Source: Paraburkholderia agricolaris
GTDB taxonomy: Bacteria > Pseudomonadota > Gammaproteobacteria > Burkholderiales > Burkholderiaceae
Reading direction: 5' to 3'
NCBI RefSeq assembly: GCF_009455635.1
Contig: NZ_QPER01000001.1
Coordinates: forward strand, 4,588,001-4,652,000
DNA: 64,000 nucleotides
The translations under genes and the position numbers were made by a program. This document shows, piece by piece, positions 60,577-64,000 of the stretch (the stretch's first letter is position 1; every line of letters begins with the position of its first letter). The notes under the pieces are model-generated. The model worked only from the letters and a program-made list of their open reading frames with translations. It was not told the DNA's origin and did no database searches.

Positions 60577-61518
60577 TCAGGCGCTTACCTCGTCCAGCTC
60601 GCGGACATCGGCGCCCGTCAGCATCAGATGGACGGCGGCGGCCAGGCTTTTGAGCTGGTCGACCGAGGTCGCGCTGGCAATTGGGGCCGTTACACTCGGG
60701 CGAGCGATCAGCCATGCCAGGGCAACGGTGGCCGGCGTACTGCCGTGCCGCCCGGCAACCCGGTCGAGCGCGTCCAGAATCCGCAAACCGCGCTCATTCA
60801 GATACTTCTCGACCCGGCTGCCGCGCACCTTGTTGGCCAGATCGGCCTGAGAGCGGTATTTGCCGGACAGAAAGCCACTGGCCAGACTGTAATACACCAC
60901 CACGCCGAGCTGATTGGCGAGCGCCACCGGCTCGATGTCGCGCTCATATTCGGTGCGATCGTACAGGTTGTATTCCGGCTGCAGCAACTGGTATTCGGGC
61001 AGCCCATGCTGACGGGATACGGCGAGCGCTTCCTCGACGCGCGCGCCACTGTAGTTCGACGCACCGATCACCCGCACCTTACCCGCCTCGATCAGCTTCT
61101 GATAGGCGCCCAACGTTTCGGCCAAAGGCGTTTCGGTGTCGTCGTCGTGAGAAAAATAGACGTCGATGTAATCGGTTTGCAAGCGTCGTAGCGAATCCTC
61201 GACGGCCGCCTGAATATTCGCTGCGGATAAACCCTTGCGCTGCGGATGCTTGGAAACCTTGGTGGCGAGCACGATCCGGTCGCGCTTGCCGCTCTGCCTG
61301 AACCACTTGCCGATGATAGTTTCCGATTCGCCACCATGGTTGCCCGGCACCCACGCGGAATAGACATCGGCAGTATCGATGAAGTTGAGTCCTGCATCGA
61401 CAAATGCATCCAGGATAGAAAACGAGGTCGCTTCATCTGCGGTCCAGCCAAATACATTGCCGCCGAACATAAGCGGTGCGACCTCCAATTCGGAACGTCC
61501 AATCCGTCGCTTTTGCAT
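60577..61518 (-). CDS. Aldo/keto reductase
   Basis: 313 residues. An NADPH-dependent (alpha/beta)8 oxidoreductase. The catalytic tetrad is visible: Asp48 and Asp51 region (NFIDTADVYSAW), Tyr53, Lys87 (ATKVSKH) and His124 (DVYFSHDDD). The cofactor end GASNYSGARVEEAL and ALAWLIARPSVTAPIASATS is typical. The substrate cannot be told. It is located between rpsU and fliC, transcribed away from fliC. Confidence 0.9.
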   Translation of the reverse strand: MQKRRIGRSELEVAPLMFGGNVFGWTADEATSFSILDAFVDAGLNFIDTADVYSAWVPGNHGGESETIIGKWFRQSGKRDRIVLATKVSKHPQRKGLSAANIQAAVEDSLRRLQTDYIDVYFSHDDDTETPLAETLGAYQKLIEAGKVRVIGASNYSGARVEEALAVSRQHGLPEYQLLQPEYNLYDRTEYERDIEPVALANQLGVVVYYSLASGFLSGKYRSQADLANKVRGSRVEKYLNERGLRILDALDRVAGRHGSTPATVALAWLIARPSVTAPIASATSVDQLKSLAAAVHLMLTGADVRELDEVSA

Positions 61519-61671
61519 GATTTCTCCAGGGTTTGCCTCAGGAGAAAACGAGAATACGCCGTCTTTTCAATACTTGCAGTGAAGCGCCCGAACCAGGCTG
61601 CAAGCGGCTTACAGACGAGTGAGTGCGTAATCCGCCGTAAAAACAATTGGGTCGCTATAGCACAAAGTCCC

Positions 61672-61698
61672 TCAAGTTTTTTTTATACGCGCCGTCAA
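61672..61698 (+). promoter_or_regulatory. Sigma-28 (FliA) promoter of fliC
   Basis: TCAAGTTT (61672-61679), 11-base spacer, GCCGTCAA (61691-61698). It departs from TAAAGTTT-N11-GCCGATAA at one position in the -35 and two in the -10. An 87-base leader runs to the ATG, and AGGAG (61775-61779) is the ribosome binding site. Confidence 0.8.
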
Positions 61699-61785
61699 CC
61701 TTCACTGAGGCGGCCAGCAATGAACGAGTGCTTCCGCCGATGCCAACGTGGCGTTTTGGGCTCAAGGCTTATTTAGGAGATTTTC

Positions 61786-62934
61786 ATGCTCGGAATCAAT
61801 AGCAACATCAACTCGCTGGTTGCACAGCAAAACCTTAATGGCTCGCAAAGCGCCCTCTCGCAAGCCATCACGCGCCTGTCGTCGGGCAAGCGCATCAACA
61901 GCGCAGCGGACGACGCAGCAGGTCTGGCAATCTCGACGCGTATGCAAACGCAGATCAACGGCCTGAACCAGGGCGTGTCGAATGCGAATGACGGCGTGTC
62001 GATGATTCAAACCGCATCGAGCGCACTGTCGTCGCTGACCTCCAGCCTGCAACGTATTCGTCAGTTGGCTGTGCAGGCATCGACCGGCACGCTGTCGTCG
62101 AGCGACCAGGCTGCTCTGCAACAGGAAGTTGCGGCCCAGATCTCGGAAGTGAACCGTATCGCGTCGCAAACGACGTACAACGGCACGAACATTCTGGACG
62201 GCTCGGCAGGTAACGTGACGTTCCAGGTCGGCGCGAACGTTGGCCAGACCATCAGCCTGAACCTGACCCAGTCGATGTCGGCAGCGAAGATCGGCGGCGG
62301 CCTGGTGCAAAAGGGTCAAACGGTCGGCACGGTGGCGGTTTCGACGGACGCAAACGGCGGATACACGGCAACGGGCGCGGCAATCACGTCGGTCAACGTG
62401 CTGTCGGACGGCAACGGTGGCTTCACGTTCACGGATCAGAACAACCAGGCCCTGTCGGCAACCGCAGTCAGCGCAATCTTCAGCTCGGGCGCCACCACGG
62501 GTTCCGGCACCGCGATCACGACCCTGACGCTCAGTTCGACGCTCGCAACGTCGATGGGTGCCACGGCAGCAAGCGCAGCAACAGCAGCGATTGCTCAGAT
62601 CAACGCAATCAACGCGCCGCCGACGGTTTCGAACCTGAACATCAGCTCGGTTAGCGGCGCGAACGAAGCAATGGTCTCCATCGACAACGCACTGCAGACG
62701 GTCAATAACCTGCAGGCGTCGCTGGGTGCCGCACAAAACCGCTTCACGGCAATCGCTACGTCGCAGCAAGCTGAATCGACCGACCTGTCGTCGGCACAAT
62801 CGCAAATCACGGACGCCAACTTCGCGCAAGAAACGGCGAACCTGAGCAAGGCGCAAGTGCTGCAACAAGCCGGTATCTCGGTGTTGGCGCAAGCTAACTC
62901 GAACCCGCAGCAAGTTCTGAAGCTCCTGCAGTAA
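61786..62934 (+). CDS. fliC: FliC, flagellin
   Basis: 382 residues. Flagellin forms the filament. The N-terminal D0/D1 helices (MLGINSNINSLVAQQNLNGS), the flg22-like segment at residues 29-50, LQRIRQLAVQ (88-97) and the C-terminal helix (QITDANFAQETANLSKAQVL) are canonical. The short variable middle (about residues 170-290) is Ala/Thr/Ser/Gly-rich. Residues R90, L94 and E114 have the same numbers as the TLR5-contact residues of enteric flagellin; position 93 is Gln, not Glu. Confidence 0.97.
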   Translation: MLGINSNINSLVAQQNLNGSQSALSQAITRLSSGKRINSAADDAAGLAISTRMQTQINGLNQGVSNANDGVSMIQTASSALSSLTSSLQRIRQLAVQASTGTLSSSDQAALQQEVAAQISEVNRIASQTTYNGTNILDGSAGNVTFQVGANVGQTISLNLTQSMSAAKIGGGLVQKGQTVGTVAVSTDANGGYTATGAAITSVNVLSDGNGGFTFTDQNNQALSATAVSAIFSSGATTGSGTAITTLTLSSTLATSMGATAASAATAAIAQINAINAPPTVSNLNISSVSGANEAMVSIDNALQTVNNLQASLGAAQNRFTAIATSQQAESTDLSSAQSQITDANFAQETANLSKAQVLQQAGISVLAQANSNPQQVLKLLQ

Positions 62935-62949
62935 GAGCTGACGCAGTAA

Positions 62950-62985
62950 CGGCGATGCGTCGCGCGCAAGTGCGGTGCATCGCCG
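62950..62985 (+). terminator. Hairpin 1 after fliC
   Basis: CGGCGATGC and GCATCGCCG form a perfect 9-bp stem around an 18-base loop, 16 bases after the fliC stop. No T-tract follows, so it may attenuate or protect the 3' end rather than stop transcription. Confidence 0.55.
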
Positions 62986-62996
62986 GTTCCAGACAA

Positions 62997-63014
62997 CGGG
63001 AGGCTCGCCTCCCG
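62997..63014 (+). terminator. Hairpin 2 after fliC
   Basis: CGGGAGG and CCTCCCG flank CTCG, a 7-bp GC stem 11 bases after hairpin 1. With hairpin 1 it makes a tandem structure between fliC and fliD. Confidence 0.5.
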
Positions 63015-63091
63015 CTGTGCATTCCAATCGTGAAGTGATGTAGCATCGCGCACCACCCAATACAGATTTCCAGACGCCCGGAGCCTCTGCA

Positions 63092-64000
63092 ATGTCCTCG
63101 ATCTCGACCACGTCTACTGCGGCATCGACCGCCGCTGCCAATGCCGCGCTGCAATCGGCCGCGCAATCGATCATCAGCGGCTCGACCGGCAACACGTCGA
63201 TGGACGTAGGGACGCTCGTCACGGCACTCGTGAACGCGAAGACGGCGGGACAAGCCGCGGCTCTGACGGCGCAACAAACCAGCGACAACACGCAGGTGTC
63301 CGCATACGGGGCCTTGACCGCCGCGCTGGACGCGCTGCAGTCGGGCATCGCGGGCCTTGCCTCCGGCTCCACGCTGTCGACCTTCTCGGCCACCGCGAGC
63401 GGCACCGGACTGACGGCCACCGCAGGTACGGGCGCCGTGGCCGGCACCTACTCGGTCGGGGTCACGCAGATCGCCAGTTCGCAGGCTCTGTCGTCGGCCG
63501 CCTTCGGCGCCACGACGCAGCTGGGCACCGGCACGATGACGATCTCGATCGGCAGCCAGTCGATGAATATCAACGTCGACAGCACCAACAACACGCTCGC
63601 CGGCATTGCCTCCGCGATCAACTCAGGGAGCGGCAACCCGGGCGTGACGGCGACCATCGTGACCGGTTCGGACGGCGCCCACCTGGTGCTGCGCGCGGCC
63701 AACACCGGCGCGGCCAACGTCATCAACGTCTCGGTCAACGCCACCACCGACACCGGCCTGTCGAGCCTTGGCGTGACCTCGACCGCGAGCACGACGGGCG
63801 GTCAATCGACGTTCACGTCGGCAAATTCGAGCAACGCCTGGACGCAGAGCTCGTCTGCCCAGGATGCCGAATTCACGATCGGTGGGATCGCCGCCAGCAG
63901 TTCGACCAACTCGGTGACCACCGCCATTTCCGGCGTCACGCTGAATCTGGCGGCCGCGGCCGCGGGCACGACGCAGACACTGAACGTCGCGGCGGACACG
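63092..64000 (+). CDS. fliD: FliD, flagellar filament cap (partial, N-terminal ~303 residues)
   Basis: The frame is open from ATG 63092 to the window's right end; the C-terminus lies outside. FliD is the filament cap. The N-terminal D0 region MDVGTLVTALVNAKTAGQAA and LTAQQTSDNTQVSAYGALTA fits HAP2, and the middle region (VNVDSTNNTLAGIASAINSG-like: INVDSTNNTLAGIASAINSG) is a strong family match. The upstream spacing and fliC-fliD order support it. No sigma-28 promoter was recognised in 62985-63091. Confidence 0.94.
   Translation, partial: MSSISTTSTAASTAAANAALQSAAQSIISGSTGNTSMDVGTLVTALVNAKTAGQAAALTAQQTSDNTQVSAYGALTAALDALQSGIAGLASGSTLSTFSATASGTGLTATAGTGAVAGTYSVGVTQIASSQALSSAAFGATTQLGTGTMTISIGSQSMNINVDSTNNTLAGIASAINSGSGNPGVTATIVTGSDGAHLVLRAANTGAANVINVSVNATTDTGLSSLGVTSTASTTGGQSTFTSANSSNAWTQSSSAQDAEFTIGGIAASSSTNSVTTAISGVTLNLAAAAAGTTQTLNVAADT

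Noticed and set aside
61762..63447. 561-codon minus-strand frame opposite fliC and fliD
   Set aside because: fliC is unmistakable on the other strand; the frame has Cys/Arg-rich low-quality sequence.
1..64000. CRISPR arrays, tRNA or rRNA genes, IS elements with transposases
   Set aside because: No regularly spaced repeats, no cloverleaf-like sequences or rRNA blocks and no transposase-like proteins were seen in the reading; small RNAs could have been missed.

Overview
The window is GC-rich bacterial DNA whose gene content and order point to the Burkholderiaceae, most likely a Paraburkholderia. The evidence is the flhDC-motAB-cheYAW-mcp-cheRDBYZ operon, flhBAFG-fliA, a Bv3F/BpH3-type H-NS protein, a DUF2844/DUF3443 pair, and flagellin next to rpsU. 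The placement rests on recognising families by eye, not on a database search. Nearly the whole flagellum and chemotaxis regulon is packed into 64 kb, with only a few unrelated cargo genes.

Layout. Positions 1-13062 hold the basal-body and export genes: the fliE start on the minus strand, divergent from fliFGHIJK and then fliLMNOPQR. A ~650-bp inverted-repeat element at about 7556-8255 splits fliK from fliL. On the minus strand, 13140-25696 carries flgL-flgK, ycgR, and flgJIHGFEDCB. The plus-strand genes flgA, flgM and flgN follow (25915-28453). A HicAB toxin-antitoxin pair (28763-29352) separates them from minus-strand fliA, flhG, flhF, flhA and flhB (29417-36631). A DUF3443/DUF2844 secreted pair (36880-38730) precedes the minus-strand motility-chemotaxis operon, which is transcribed motA-motB-cheY1-cheA-cheW-mcp-cheR-cheD-cheB-cheY-cheZ (50495 down to 39016). 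The master regulator flhDC lies just upstream (51667-50735). From 52365 to 61518 come mostly non-flagellar genes: a GT4 glycosyltransferase, an H-NS-like protein, aquaporin Z, a histidine phosphatase, a small secreted protein, a HAD phosphatase, a BadF-type sugar kinase, Tag glycosylase, a phage-like unknown protein, rpsU and an aldo/keto reductase. The window ends with fliC and the start of fliD.

Regulation. The sequence itself suggests a three-tier cascade. FlhDC is tier one, with two adjacent palindromes upstream of flhD. Four promoters (fliE, flgB, flhF, flhB) share an upstream motif at a fixed distance from a -10-like hexamer; I infer these are FlhDC-dependent class II promoters. Five promoters (flgK, ycgR, flgM, motA, fliC) match the sigma-28 (FliA) consensus with 11-12 bp spacers, making flgKL, ycgR, flgMN, the mot/che operon and fliC class III. 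FlgM is the expected anti-sigma-28 factor and YcgR the c-di-GMP brake.

No new defence or mobile system with convincing support was found. The items that best reward a second look are the fliK/fliL inverted-repeat element, the shared class II motif, a beta-domain repeated across FlgE, FlgK and FlgL, a FlhG lacking its P-loop lysines, the DWETF tether on the chemoreceptor, and the RVELF repeats in the CheD tail.
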